Below are positions 8,120 to 17,402 of a DNA stretch of 38,078 nucleotides, one piece after another (the first letter of the stretch is position 1; every line of letters begins with the position of its first letter). The translations under genes were made by a program, and so were the position numbers. Source of the stretch: CAYJLW01 sp964370965. GTDB taxonomy: Bacteria > Actinomycetota > Acidimicrobiia > UBA2766. The DNA lies in NCBI GenBank assembly GCA_964370965.1, contig CAYJLW010000041.1, positions 1 through 38,078 of the forward strand, given 5' to 3'. Below the pieces are notes generated by a model. It was not told where the DNA came from. It worked only from the letters and a program-made list of their open reading frames with translations, and did not search any database.

Positions 8120-8737
8120 TCACCGGCGCAGGAGTCCGAACGCGATTCCCGGGCCGTTGCCGAGCGGGTAGGCGAGGCGGATCCAGAGCGCGGCGAGGTG
8201 TTCGAGGTCCTGGGCGGCGGCGAGGGGTCCGGCGTCGACGGCGTCGAAGCCGATCTCGGCCGCCAAGGCGCTGACGCACTCCTTGGCGGCGGTGTCGTCC
8301 CCGGCGAGGAACATCGCCGGGCGTCCGCCCGGGTAGGCCGGGTCGGTCATGTTCGCCGACCCGGTCGTGTTGAAGGCCTTCACGACCCGGGTGCTGCCCG
8401 TCCAGGCGGCGACGAGCTCGCCGCCGGACTTGCCCGCCTGCTCGGGGCCCGCGTCGGGAGCGCCGGCACGGGTCGACAGCGGGTTCGTGGCGTCGACCAC
8501 GACGGCGTCGCCAGGGTCGAGGGACCGGGCGACGGACTCGGCGGCGTCCCACGGGACGGCGAGGACGACGACGTCCGCCCCCCTCACCGCGGCCGGGATC
8601 GCCGCTGCCGCCCCGACGGCGGCGTACTTGGGGTCATCGGGGTCGCGCACGCCGTACACGACGGTGTGGCCCATGGCACCCCAGCGGGCGCCCAGCGCGC
8701 TGCCGACCCGGCCGGCGCCGATCATCGCGATCTGCAT
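8120..8737 (-). CDS. NADPH-dependent F420 reductase-family dinucleotide-binding protein
   Basis: A 205-aa Rossmann protein of the short COG2085/NpdG-like family. Members move hydride between NADP(H) and coenzyme F420 or related acceptors in the cytoplasm. The nucleotide-binding loop IGAGRVGSALG is at residues 6-16, with the phosphate-side RDPDDPKY after strand 2. Also visible are VVLAVPWDA, VVVDATNPL, and VKAFNTTGSANMTDP, the FNT motif characteristic of this family. The start is ATG 8737 with GGGAG upstream. It is divergent from the acyl-CoA dehydrogenase gene with about 200 bases between. F420 specificity is not proven by sequence; other NADP-dependent reductases share this fold. Confidence 0.8.
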   Translation of the reverse strand: MQIAMIGAGRVGSALGARWGAMGHTVVYGVRDPDDPKYAAVGAAAAIPAAVRGADVVVLAVPWDAAESVARSLDPGDAVVVDATNPLSTRAGAPDAGPEQAGKSGGELVAAWTGSTRVVKAFNTTGSANMTDPAYPGGRPAMFLAGDDTAAKECVSALAAEIGFDAVDAGPLAAAQDLEHLAALWIRLAYPLGNGPGIAFGLLRR

Positions 8738-8874
8738 GGTCCCGCTCCCTCACTCGTGGACGATTCCGCGGCCGACCCCGCAACGACATGGGCTGGACGA
8801 GTGCCGCCGCCGGAGGACGCTGCAGCCACCGCAGTCTACGAATCCGTTCACTCCCTGGGATGAGCACGACGACG

Positions 8875-8905
8875 TCGACACCCTCGGACGACGGCGAAAT
8901 AGGCT
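8875..8905 (+). promoter_or_regulatory. Probable promoter of the acyl-CoA dehydrogenase gene
   Basis: TCGACA (8875-8880, one mismatch to TTGACA) and TAGGCT (8900-8905) are separated by 19 bases. A start near 8912 would give a short leader containing the AGAGGAG ribosome binding site in front of ATG 8935. Confidence 0.4.
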
Positions 8906-8934
8906 TCGGGCCGGACTTCACCAGAGGAGCGTGC

Positions 8935-10143
8935 ATGGAGTTCAGCGAGAGCCCGAAGACCGTGGAGTTGCGCGAGAAGCTGCTCGCATTCCTCGAGGAG
9001 CGGGTCATCCCCGCGGAGGCGGTGGCGGAGGAGCAGATGCGGGCGGCCGGGGACCCCCACCACGTGCCCGAGGTCCTCGACGAGCTCAAGGCCGAGGCCC
9101 GCCGGCGGGGGCTGTGGAACCTCTTCCTGCCCGACAACGAGTACGGTGCCGGCCTCACGAACGTCGAGTACGCCCCGCTGGCCGAGATCACGGGCCGGGG
9201 CCCGCTGGCGTCGGAGGCCCTGAACTGCTCCGCCCCGGACACGGGCAACATGGAGATCCTTGCCCTCTTCGGGACCCCCGAGCAGAAGGACATGTGGCTG
9301 CGGCCGCTCCTCGAGGGCGAGATCCGATCCGCCTTCGCCATGACCGAACCCGACGTGGCCTCCAGCGACGCCACGAACATCCGCTCCCGTATCGTGCGTG
9401 ACGGCGACGAGTACGTCGTCAACGGCCGGAAGTGGTGGACGACGGGGGCCGTGGACCCCCGCTGCAAGGTCCTCATCTTCATGGGCAAGACCGACCCGGA
9501 CGCCGACGCGTACCACCAGCAGTCCATGATCCTCGTCCCCCTGGACACGCCGGGGATCACGGTGCGCCGCAACCTGTCGGTCTTCGGCTACGAGGAGCGC
9601 CAGGGCCACGCCGAGATCACCTTCGAGGACGTCCGGGTCCCGGCGGAGAACATCTTGGGCGAGGAGGGCGGCGGCTTCACGATCGCCCAGGCCCGCCTCG
9701 GACCGGGCCGCATCCATCACTGCATGCGGGCGATCGGCATGGCCGAGCGGGCGTTCGACCTCATGTGCGAGCGGGTGCAGCGCCGCGTGGCGTTCGGCAA
9801 GCCCATCGCCGAGCAGGGCGTCGTGCAGGAGTGGATCGCCGAGTCCCGCCTCGAGATCGAACAGGCCCGCCTCCTCACCATGAAGGCGGCCTGGCTCATG
9901 GACACGGTGGGGAACAAGGGGGCCCGCATCGAGATCTCCGCGATCAAGGTGATCGCCCCCCGGGTGGCGCTCAACGTGATCGACCGGGCGATCCAGGCCC
10001 ACGGGGGCGCTGGGGTCTCAGGCGACTTCCCGCTCGCCGCCATGTACGCCCATGCCCGCACGCTGCGCTTCGCCGACGGCCCCGACGAGGTCCACAAGCG
10101 CTCCATCGCCCGGCGCGAGCTGCGGGCCCGCCGCGTGGAGTGA
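8935..10143 (+). CDS. Acyl-CoA dehydrogenase family protein
   Basis: A 402-aa flavoprotein predicted to oxidise an acyl-CoA to the trans-2-enoyl-CoA, passing electrons to ETF. The start ATG 8935 is chosen over ATG 8861 because AGAGGAG precedes it and MEFSESPKTVELREKLLAFL is the usual N-terminal opening. Domains are the N-terminal helical part, the middle beta barrel with AFAMTEPDVASSDATN and WWTTGA (FAD/substrate contacts), and the C-terminal helical part with RVAFGKPIAEQ and AIQAHGGAGVS. The usual catalytic Glu region reads RFADGPDEVHKRSIAR, the form seen in the ACAD10/ACAD11-like subgroup, where the base is an Asp. That suggests a longer or branched substrate. The gene appears monocistronic. 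Confidence 0.92.
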   Translation: MEFSESPKTVELREKLLAFLEERVIPAEAVAEEQMRAAGDPHHVPEVLDELKAEARRRGLWNLFLPDNEYGAGLTNVEYAPLAEITGRGPLASEALNCSAPDTGNMEILALFGTPEQKDMWLRPLLEGEIRSAFAMTEPDVASSDATNIRSRIVRDGDEYVVNGRKWWTTGAVDPRCKVLIFMGKTDPDADAYHQQSMILVPLDTPGITVRRNLSVFGYEERQGHAEITFEDVRVPAENILGEEGGGFTIAQARLGPGRIHHCMRAIGMAERAFDLMCERVQRRVAFGKPIAEQGVVQEWIAESRLEIEQARLLTMKAAWLMDTVGNKGARIEISAIKVIAPRVALNVIDRAIQAHGGAGVSGDFPLAAMYAHARTLRFADGPDEVHKRSIARRELRARRVE

Positions 10144-10220
10144 CCAGCGCCGTCGGGCGAGCCCGGCCCCGAACCGCCTCCGGTGCGCTCCCGGGAGCCG
10201 GGAGCGGCTCCCGCAGCCCC

Positions 10221-12170
10221 TCAACCGCCCGCGGCGTCCCTTCCCGACCACGTCGTGGCCGCGGCCTCGGTGAGGGCGACGTCGGCGGCGTTCACGCGGG
10301 GGATGGTGAGAGCCATGGTCGTGCCCCCCGGGCCCGTGCGGACGACGCGGATGGCGGCCCCCATGCGGTCGGCGAGGCGGAACCCGAGCGCGAGGCCGAT
10401 GCCGAGACCGCCGTGGGTGCGTGTCGAGGAGGCGTCCCCCTGGCGGAACGGCCGGCCCGGGTCCCGGCGGATCTCCTCGGGCAGTCCCGGGCCCTTGTCG
10501 GCGACCTCCACCACCGCCTCGTCGACGTCGAAGCGCAACCTCACCACCACCGGTGTCCCCGGGGGGGAGAACTTGGCGGCGTTGTCGCAGAGGATCCGCA
10601 GGACGCTCTCCGCCGACGCCGGCGACGTGCGCACCCCGAGGACGGGAGGGACGACGTCGAGCTCGAAGCAGTGGTCCTCGTTCTGGACAGCCAGTGAGGA
10701 CACAACGTCGCGGGCCAGTTGCTCCAGGTCGACGTCCACCGAGGGCACCTGTGTCTGCTCGTCGCGGGTCTCGTTCAGGCGGAGGAGGTTCTCCACCACG
10801 TCGCGGTACCCCCGGCTCGCCTTCGAGATGCGCCCCGCGAGGTCGAGGCGGACGTCGTCGGCCAGGTCCGCCCAGCGCCGCACGAGTGTCTCGGCGAAGC
10901 CCGAGATCGTCGTGAGGGGCGTGCGGAGTTCGTGGCCGCAATTCGCCACGAAGTCCCAGCGGAGCTGGTCCTCCTCCCGCAGGCTCGCCTCCGCCTCGAC
11001 CTGGCGGTGGTGGATGCGGGCCCGCTCGACGGCGGCGACCGCCTGGGGGGCGAAAGCCCGCAGGGTCTCGGCGTCGTCCTCGGTCACGCCGCCGAAGGCG
11101 TTCTTCGTGAACGCCAGGATGCCGCCGATCACAGCGCCCCCTGCGGACGTCAGGGGCACGGCCACGCATTCGATCTCACCGCGACGGTCCAGGTCCGGTG
11201 ACAGCCCGGGGTCGTCGTCGGTGTCCCGGACCAGGACCGGGCCGCCGGCCCGCAGCCGATCCCAGATCTCGGAGGGACCGAGGACGACGTTCACGCCGCT
11301 GCCCGGGTGCGCCGCCCCGAGGGCGTGGCCGGCTTCCGTGGTCACGATCACCTCGGCTGTGCGGACGTCCAGGAGACCGGAGACGGCGCCGACGAGAGCC
11401 GTGAGCACCTCGGGCAGCGAGAGGGCGCTGGCGAGACGCGTGCCGGCGTCGCGCAGTGCCTCGATGCGCATGCTCGCCCGGCGGGCTCGCTCGATCCGCC
11501 GCGTCGCGGACCAGGCGGCGAGGACGGCAACCGCCGTGCCCACCACCGACGCGGGCAGGGTGCGGAGCTGGACCCAGAGGCCGAAGCCCACGAGTCCGCA
11601 GGCACCCTGGGCCAGGAGGCCGACGGGCAGGAGCCGGAGGGGGCGGGGATCCCCGGGCTGGCGGCAGGAGTCGAGGTAGGCGACGGCGAGGAGACCGTTG
11701 AGGACCGCCCCGGCAGCGAAGGCCGCCAGCAGGAGCGGCCACCGGTCCAACGGCACCGGGGGAGGGGCGACGACGTGGAGCAGGGCGGCGGCCGCACCCA
11801 CGGGCACGGCCACCAGGAGGGCCTGGAAGGTGAGCTCCCCCTTGCGGGTCTCCCCCAAGAGGCGCGACGAGACGAGGATCGCCACGAAGGTGATGGCGAG
11901 AGCAGGCGCGGCGCCGAGGTCGGCGAGGATGGGGACGACCAGGACCTGGGCGACGACGATCGTGACGGCCAGGTTCCCCACCTCGAAGTCCACGAGGAGG
12001 AGGCCGCCGAGGGTGAGGGCCAGACAGAAGACGGCCACTTTCGCCGGGGGCGCCGGTCCCGGCTGCGCCCATGCCGTCCAGAGGAGGAGGCCGGCACCGA
12101 AGACGCACAGGGCGCCCAGGAGCACCCGGGCTCGCCGGGGCAGGCGCGTCACGAGAAACCGTTTCACCAC
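10221..12170 (-). CDS. Membrane sensor histidine kinase with GAF domain
   Basis: A 649-aa sensor kinase. Residues ~15-220 form about seven or eight hydrophobic membrane segments (an MASE-like integral sensor). Residues ~235-385 look like a GAF domain. The HisKA dimerisation helix follows, with the phosphoacceptor His413 in FVANCGHELRTPLTTISGFA. The ATPase domain has the N box CDNAAKFSPPG (Asn530), G1 DKGPGLP (558-564) and G2 GGLGIGLALG (587-596). All catalytic elements are present. Two GTG codons are adjacent at the start; the outer one (12170) is used here. No response regulator gene is next to it, so it is an orphan kinase whose partner lies elsewhere. The ligand of the membrane sensor and GAF is unknown. 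Confidence 0.92.
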   Translation of the reverse strand: MVKRFLVTRLPRRARVLLGALCVFGAGLLLWTAWAQPGPAPPAKVAVFCLALTLGGLLLVDFEVGNLAVTIVVAQVLVVPILADLGAAPALAITFVAILVSSRLLGETRKGELTFQALLVAVPVGAAAALLHVVAPPPVPLDRWPLLLAAFAAGAVLNGLLAVAYLDSCRQPGDPRPLRLLPVGLLAQGACGLVGFGLWVQLRTLPASVVGTAVAVLAAWSATRRIERARRASMRIEALRDAGTRLASALSLPEVLTALVGAVSGLLDVRTAEVIVTTEAGHALGAAHPGSGVNVVLGPSEIWDRLRAGGPVLVRDTDDDPGLSPDLDRRGEIECVAVPLTSAGGAVIGGILAFTKNAFGGVTEDDAETLRAFAPQAVAAVERARIHHRQVEAEASLREEDQLRWDFVANCGHELRTPLTTISGFAETLVRRWADLADDVRLDLAGRISKASRGYRDVVENLLRLNETRDEQTQVPSVDVDLEQLARDVVSSLAVQNEDHCFELDVVPPVLGVRTSPASAESVLRILCDNAAKFSPPGTPVVVRLRFDVDEAVVEVADKGPGLPEEIRRDPGRPFRQGDASSTRTHGGLGIGLALGFRLADRMGAAIRVVRTGPGGTTMALTIPRVNAADVALTEAAATTWSGRDAAGG

Positions 12171-12549
12171 GGGAGTCAGATCGGTGCCCCCGGAGGCGGA
12201 ATTAGCGGCGGGTCCGGGGGAGGGCCCACCGGACGCGCCGAAAGGCCCGGGGCCGGCCGGGAAGCACTGTCGACGGCAATCGAAGGTGCGCCCGACCGGC
12301 GTCTACCGGGCCCCCGGGTGGTGCAGGGATCCCAGGCCGGAGCGATCTGGGGACGGCTGGTCTGGGTACCGGCCGCCGGGGCGCCCCGAGGGACACCGCT
12401 CGACGGCCGGTTGTCGTGTCAGCGGGTGCGTGCACGCATGATGGCCTCCCAGCCGATTGCTTACCCGTGGTGTCACCATGGTGCGCGAGACGGGGCCCGG
12501 GAACACTCCCCCCAGCGGTCAGTCTTTGCTTACCGCCGCGCCCGCGCCT
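12171..12549. other. 379-base intergenic stretch upstream of the histidine kinase gene
   Basis: I see no gene of normal size, tRNA or recognisable riboswitch here. TTGCTTACC occurs twice (12457-12465 and 12526-12534). On the minus strand a six-codon ORF (12419-12439, MRARTR) is preceded by GGGAGG at a good distance and could be a leader peptide for the kinase gene, but nothing else supports this. Confidence 0.4.
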
Positions 12550-13833
12550 CTACGGGCCGGCTGAGGACCCCTCGTCCCGGAAGGACCGCCAGAGGACAGG
12601 GCCGAGCGCCACGAAGACGACGGCGAGACCCGCCCCGGCGGCGACGAAGGCGGTCCGCACGGATGTGACGGAGGCGAGGAGGCCGAGGGCGGCCCCGGAC
12701 ACGGGCAGAGCGCCCCAGGTCACGAAGCGGAAGGCCGCCTGCACACGCCCCAGCAGCTCCGGGGGGGTGTGGCGCTGGCGGGTGGCGACGGCGACGACGT
12801 TGTAGAGGGCGATGGAGCCGTTCACGACGGCGGCCGCGGCGCCGGCCACGACGAGACTGTGTGCGGCGGCGGCAAGCCCGACGCCCCCGGCCGTCAGGAG
12901 CCCGGCGCAGAGGAGCGCCGCCCGCGGTCCCGCCCGCCGGCCCACGCGCCCTGCCAGAGCGCCTCCCAGGATCCCACCGACCCCCCCGGCGGCGAAGGCG
13001 AGACCGGCGCCCACGGCGGACGCCCGCAGGTCCCGCTGCAGGAGGAGCACGTAGAGCACGGGGATGCCCCCGGCGAAGAGGTTCACGGCGCTCGCCGTGG
13101 CCAGGAGGGCCCGCAGAGCCGGCGTGCGGCGCAGCGCCCGGAGGCCGGCCCGCACGCCGCCGTCCACCTCGTCGGACGGCGCCCGCGTCGGGGCGGCGCC
13201 GGGCGGGATGGCCCCCGTGCAGGCTGCCGAGGCGGCGAAGGAAGCGGCGTCGAGCACGAGAGCACCGGCGGCCCCCAGCATCGAGGTGAGTGCCCCGGCG
13301 AGGGCGGGCCCGGCCGTGGCGCTGGACTGGTCGGCGACCTCGTACCAGCTGTTGGCGGCGAGGAGGTCCCCCTCGCCCACGAGGCCGGGCAGGTAGGCGA
13401 AGGCGGCGGTGTCGTACAGGAGCCTGCCGGCACCGGCGAAGGCGGCCACGACCAGGATGTGCCAGACCGCTAGAGAGCCGGAGAGGGCGAGGAGCGGCAC
13501 GGCCGCGACGACCAGAGCGCGGGCGGCGTCGGTCCAGATCATGATCTTGCGCCGGTCACCGCCGTCGACGACCACCCCGAACCAGAGGGCGAGCAGGAGG
13601 CCGGGGGCGGTCTCGACGACGGTGAGCAGGCCGAGGACTGCCGGCTTGGCGGTGAGCTCGGCGAGCAGCCATGGGAGAGCGAAGAGGGTGACGGCGTCGC
13701 CGACCGAGGAGACCGCCTGACCCGTGAACAGCTTGAGGTAGTCCCGGTTGGCCCGCAGCCCCGGGCGACCGGTGGTGTCGGGGGGCGACGCGGGCGGAGC
13801 GCCCCCGCGCTGATCCGGGGTGCCGTCAGCCAC
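12550..13833 (-). CDS. MFS transporter (multidrug/macrolide efflux type)
   Basis: A 427-aa protein with about 12 hydrophobic segments after a short cytoplasmic N-terminus. NRDYLKLFTGQAVSSVGDAV followed by FALPWLLAEL is the typical opening of MFS_3/MefA-like exporters. DGGDRRKIMIWTDAARAL is the conserved loop 2-3 region of the superfamily. The start is GTG 13833, placed inside the end of the upstream kinase gene (stop 13826-13828), giving an 8-base overlap with GGGGAG upstream. Translation is therefore coupled to the kinase-ATPase and the exporter is probably controlled by, or linked to, that signalling protein. The substrate cannot be read from sequence; small lipophilic compounds are usual for this group. 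Confidence 0.88.
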   Translation of the reverse strand: MADGTPDQRGGAPPASPPDTTGRPGLRANRDYLKLFTGQAVSSVGDAVTLFALPWLLAELTAKPAVLGLLTVVETAPGLLLALWFGVVVDGGDRRKIMIWTDAARALVVAAVPLLALSGSLAVWHILVVAAFAGAGRLLYDTAAFAYLPGLVGEGDLLAANSWYEVADQSSATAGPALAGALTSMLGAAGALVLDAASFAASAACTGAIPPGAAPTRAPSDEVDGGVRAGLRALRRTPALRALLATASAVNLFAGGIPVLYVLLLQRDLRASAVGAGLAFAAGGVGGILGGALAGRVGRRAGPRAALLCAGLLTAGGVGLAAAAHSLVVAGAAAAVVNGSIALYNVVAVATRQRHTPPELLGRVQAAFRFVTWGALPVSGAALGLLASVTSVRTAFVAAGAGLAVVFVALGPVLWRSFRDEGSSAGP

Positions 13834-16800
13834 CGAGGAGTCTCCCCACCCACGCCCGCACGTCCGGGTCCGCCGGGACGGACGCGAGCGCCGCCAATGA
13901 GGCCCGGCGGAGGGCGCCCGCATCCGGCCCGCCGCGGCGGGCGAGGAGACCCCCGACGGCGGAGCGATGGACCGCCCACAGCCCGGGGAACGGAGGGTGC
14001 AGGAGCCACCCCGTGAGCCACGCCGTGTCTGGCACGGAGCCCGGGGGCCCGAGGGCGGCCACGAGCGGCCCCGGGAACAGGACGTGGAACGGCTGGTAGG
14101 CGTCCCCGTACGTGGCCACGAGGTCGTCGTGTCTCGCCTGCAGGAGGGCGTCGGCGACCTCGTCGTCACCCCGCAGGTAGGCGAGGAGGGCGATCTCGTT
14201 GTGGAGGCGGGTGCCCGATGCAAAGGCGAGGTCGTCCGCCGTCCAGGGCGGCCCCGCGAGCGCCCGCAGCTGGAGCGTCGCCATCGCGAGCGCCTCGGGG
14301 TCGAAACCCCCGGAGACCTCCTCGAAGACCCGGCGGGCCTCCGCGAGCCTCCCCTGCCACATGAGCACGCACACGGCCATGCGGGCGGGCACGTCGGGGT
14401 TCTTGGCGTCCCCCGACCCGGCCATCGCCGCCACGCAGGCGAGGAGGTCCCTGTCGGTGCCGCGGTGGCCCGGACTCCGGAGCTGGGGAACGGACGCCAT
14501 GAGGTAGTCGGCGTCCAAGCGCTCCGACTCGGGCAGCGGGAGCCGGGCGAGGTGGGGGAGCCACTCGTCGAGGGCGGCGACGTCGCCGAGCTCCACGGCA
14601 AGATCGCAGAGCCAGTAGGCGATCTGGCCGAGGCTGACCTCGTCTCCGAGCGTCCGCGCCCGGCGCGCGGCGTCGAGGCCGGTGGCGAAGGCGGCGTGCG
14701 GGTCGTCCACGGCGAGGGTGGCGAGGAGAGCGGCCGCCGCCCTCACGAATCCCCGGTCGTCCCCGCCGGACTCCAGGAGGGCCAGGGCCTCGCGTTGGCG
14801 GACGAGGACGCCGGCGAAGTCGCCCCCCTCCAGGCGGCGGGCCTCCGCAGCGGCGTCCGCGGCGTGCGCCGCGAGACGGCCGGCGAGACCGTCGTCGCCG
14901 ACGGAACGGGCGTCCGCCGCCGCCTCGTCGAAGACGCCTATGGCCTCCGTGAACCGGCCGAGGCGCACGAGGGCCCGGCCGTACGCCACCGCGTGCGCGG
15001 ATGCCGCTGCCGGGTCGCCGGCGAGGCGTTCCCGGCCGAGGGCGCCGAGGCGCTCGGCGCCGGGGAGGTCGCCGCAACCCAGGGACGCCTCCGTGGCAAG
15101 GACGAGGGCCCGCCGGCCTGTGGCCCCGGGACCGTCGGTGTGCGGGCCGAGCAGGTCGGACGCCCGGCGGAACTCGCCGCGGGCGATGTGGAGCTCGGCC
15201 TCCAGGAGGTCCGTCTCGCCCGGGGCCACGTCCACGTCGGTGTCCCGGAGGAGGTCGAGCCATTCGTCGGCGGCCGCCAGGGAGTAGCGGTCGAGGGCCG
15301 CCCGGGTGGCGGCCAGCGCTTTGACGCCGGCGAGTCCGGCCAGGGCCGCTTCGCCGAGCCGGAAGGCGACCCCGGCGTGGAACGCCACCGTCTCGGCGGA
15401 CGCGCCCGCTGAGTCCACGCGACGGGCGAGATGGGCGTGGATGGCCCGGCGGCGTCGGGGGGGGATCGCCCCGTACGCCGCCTCACGGAACATGGGATGG
15501 CTGAAGGTGGCCTGCGTCGAGGACGGGAGCTCCGACTGCACGTGCGCGACGGCGAGGCCGTCACGGAACATGACCGGGACCCAGTCGAGGAGCTCGCCGC
15601 CCACCGCCTCGGGCCAGAACGTCTCCCCGCACGCGGCGGCACACTCGATGGCCCCCCGGGCCGCCGGGCTGTAGGTCGCGAGTCGGGCGGCGATGAGCTC
15701 ACGCAGCCCGGTCGAGGCCGACGGGTCCGCTCCCCGTCGCAGGGCGAGGACGGCCTCGCGGGCGTGCAGCGGGTTCCCGCGGGCGACCTGCACCACCTCG
15801 GCGACGGCCTCGGCGGGTAGTCCCCGGCCCCAGAGGCCGGTCGCGAGGGCGGCGACATGCGCATCGGGGAGGGGCTGCAGCGCCAGGGTCTCGGCTCCGA
15901 GGTCGTCGCCGTCGGGCCCGCCCGGTCGGGAGCTGCACCAGAGGGCGCCGGGCAGTCCCGGCCGGCAGGCGAGGCTGCCGAGGAGGTCGCGGAGGCCGGG
16001 GTCGGCGTGGTGGCAGTCCTCGATGACACACACGACCCCGCCGCCCGGCCCCCGCGTCGCGACCCAGGTGAGAGCGGCGGCGACTGCGTCGGAGACACGC
16101 GCTGCCTCGTCACCGCCGCCCACGCCGCCCCGGGCCGCGAGCCCGAGAGCCGGGCCCAGCACGCCGGCGTGAGTCGACCCGAGGGCGTCGCGCAGGGCCC
16201 GGTCGGGACCGCCGGAGTGCTCCAGGACGGTGCGGAACCAGGGCCGCAGGGCCCGGATGTCCGCCGTCGCGGCGGTGCAGGCGGCCGTGAGCACCCGGAA
16301 TCCGGCGTGGGCGGCTTCCTCCGTGGCCCGGCGCAGGAGCCAGCTCTTGCCCGCCCCCGGCGGTCCGCTCACGAGGACGGCGCGCAACTCCCCGACTGCG
16401 ACGCCGGATTCGCAGGCCGCCACCAGAGCCGAGACCTCGGCCTCCCGGGGAGCCGGGACGACGTCAGGGCCGGCCGACGCGGGGGCCGGCCGGTCGCGGA
16501 CCGCCGGGATCGGCGCCAACCGGAGGATGTGCAGCGCATGGGGTCTGGCGCCGCCCGCGAGGGCCCCCATCCGTTCCGAGACGTCCGCGGCACCGGGTCG
16601 TCGCGCCGGGTCCGGGGCGAGCATCTCGCGGACCAAGATGTCGAGTCCGGCGGGCCCCACCGACGCGGTCCCGGCCAGAGACCGCGCTCCCGTCACGCAT
16701 TCCAGGACGACCTTGCCCAGCGCCCACACGTCACCGGCCGGGCTGGGACGCTCTCGGGTCGCTTCCGGCGGGGAGTAGCCCGGTGTGGCGGCGAGGGCCG

Positions 16801-17341
16801 GCGCCCCCTGGATCCATCCGTCCAGGACGGCACCGGCGATGGCCGAGTGTTCGAAGTCCACGAGCACGGGCCCGTCGTCGGCGAGGAGGATGTTCGCCGG
16901 GGTCACGTCCCGGTGCACGACGTCGCGGCCGTGCGCATGGGCGAGGGCAGCGGCCACGGCGGAGGCGAGCGCGGCCGTGACGTGGGCGCCGAGACGGCCG
17001 TCGTCGAGAGCGCGGGCGAGGGGAGCGGCGTCCTCGAAGACGAAGGCCAGGTAGGGGCCCTCGGGTTCCTCGCCGGCGTCGAGGAGCTGGGCGACGCCCG
17101 GATGGTCGAGGCGTCGTAGGGATGCGGCTTCTCTCGCCAGGCGGGCCCGGACCAGTGGGTCCCCGTCACTCCCGGGGGTCTCGGCGCGCAAGAGCTTCAG
17201 CGCCACGATGATCCCGTCTGCGTCCGCCCGCCAGACTTCGGTGAAACGCCCACCGCCGAGCCGCCTCTCGAGCCGGAACGGTCCGATCCGCGCGCCCGCT
17301 TGCCTTGGCGGCCGGGTGCCTGCGAACTGCGTTCCGGGCAC
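13826..17341 (-). CDS. PknK-like Ser/Thr protein kinase fused to AAA/STAND ATPase and helical repeats
   Basis: An 1171-aa cytoplasmic regulator. I choose GTG 17341 (GGGGG seven bases upstream): an upstream extension would only run through the divergent FHA gene. Residues ~18-265 are a Hanks-type kinase with glycine loop LGGGRFTEVW, Lys49 (VALKLL), catalytic VVHRDVTPANILL (Asp145, Asn150), metal site VDFEHS where the normal DFG reads DFE (162-164), PPE (191-193) and DVWALG. Residues ~300-560 are an AAA_16-type ATPase with Walker A GPPGAGKS (326-333) and Walker B VVCVIEDCHHAD (436-447). The remainder is alpha-helical TPR/MalT-like repeats. M. tuberculosis PknK has the same order but ends with an HTH; none is visible here. 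The divergent FHA-HTH protein may supply it. The MFS gene overlaps its end. Confidence 0.9.
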   Translation of the reverse strand: MPGTQFAGTRPPRQAGARIGPFRLERRLGGGRFTEVWRADADGIIVALKLLRAETPGSDGDPLVRARLAREAASLRRLDHPGVAQLLDAGEEPEGPYLAFVFEDAAPLARALDDGRLGAHVTAALASAVAAALAHAHGRDVVHRDVTPANILLADDGPVLVDFEHSAIAGAVLDGWIQGAPALAATPGYSPPEATRERPSPAGDVWALGKVVLECVTGARSLAGTASVGPAGLDILVREMLAPDPARRPGAADVSERMGALAGGARPHALHILRLAPIPAVRDRPAPASAGPDVVPAPREAEVSALVAACESGVAVGELRAVLVSGPPGAGKSWLLRRATEEAAHAGFRVLTAACTAATADIRALRPWFRTVLEHSGGPDRALRDALGSTHAGVLGPALGLAARGGVGGGDEAARVSDAVAAALTWVATRGPGGGVVCVIEDCHHADPGLRDLLGSLACRPGLPGALWCSSRPGGPDGDDLGAETLALQPLPDAHVAALATGLWGRGLPAEAVAEVVQVARGNPLHAREAVLALRRGADPSASTGLRELIAARLATYSPAARGAIECAAACGETFWPEAVGGELLDWVPVMFRDGLAVAHVQSELPSSTQATFSHPMFREAAYGAIPPRRRRAIHAHLARRVDSAGASAETVAFHAGVAFRLGEAALAGLAGVKALAATRAALDRYSLAAADEWLDLLRDTDVDVAPGETDLLEAELHIARGEFRRASDLLGPHTDGPGATGRRALVLATEASLGCGDLPGAERLGALGRERLAGDPAAASAHAVAYGRALVRLGRFTEAIGVFDEAAADARSVGDDGLAGRLAAHAADAAAEARRLEGGDFAGVLVRQREALALLESGGDDRGFVRAAAALLATLAVDDPHAAFATGLDAARRARTLGDEVSLGQIAYWLCDLAVELGDVAALDEWLPHLARLPLPESERLDADYLMASVPQLRSPGHRGTDRDLLACVAAMAGSGDAKNPDVPARMAVCVLMWQGRLAEARRVFEEVSGGFDPEALAMATLQLRALAGPPWTADDLAFASGTRLHNEIALLAYLRGDDEVADALLQARHDDLVATYGDAYQPFHVLFPGPLVAALGPPGSVPDTAWLTGWLLHPPFPGLWAVHRSAVGGLLARRGGPDAGALRRASLAALASVPADPDVRAWVGRLLGG

Positions 17342-17361
17342 GGCCCGCCCCCTGAATCGTT

Positions 17362-17387
17362 GCGTCTCCGTTCGACGCCGGCGTCTC
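17362..17387. promoter_or_regulatory. Operator-like repeats in the kinase/FHA divergent intergenic region
   Basis: In the 61-bp gap between the two divergent starts there is a 12-bp perfect palindrome (GACGCCGGCGTC, 17374-17385) and two direct copies of GCGTCTC (17362-17368 and 17381-17387). The element lies immediately upstream of the FHA gene -10 box and would also cover the kinase promoter. This fits a site for the HTH of the FHA protein. The function is inferred. Confidence 0.45.
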
Positions 17388-17389
17388 GC

Positions 17390-17402
17390 TACCCTGCGAA
17401 AC
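17390..17402 (+). promoter_or_regulatory. Leaderless -10 element of the FHA-HTH gene
   Basis: TACCCT (17390-17395) matches TANNNT and ends seven bases before GTG 17403. Transcription would then start at or beside the start codon. No Shine-Dalgarno sequence is present, which agrees with leaderless initiation. Confidence 0.5.

Noticed and set aside
8861..8934. Longer N-terminus of the acyl-CoA dehydrogenase from ATG 8861
   Set aside because: The extra 24 residues are Thr/Ser/Asp-rich and unconserved in appearance, while ATG 8935 has a strong ribosome binding site and the normal family start.
12419..12439. Six-codon leader-peptide-like ORF (MRARTR) with GGGAGG upstream
   Set aside because: Short ORFs with such a site occur by chance in this base composition, and no attenuator hairpin or cysteine/arginine leader pattern links it to the histidine kinase gene about 250 bases away.
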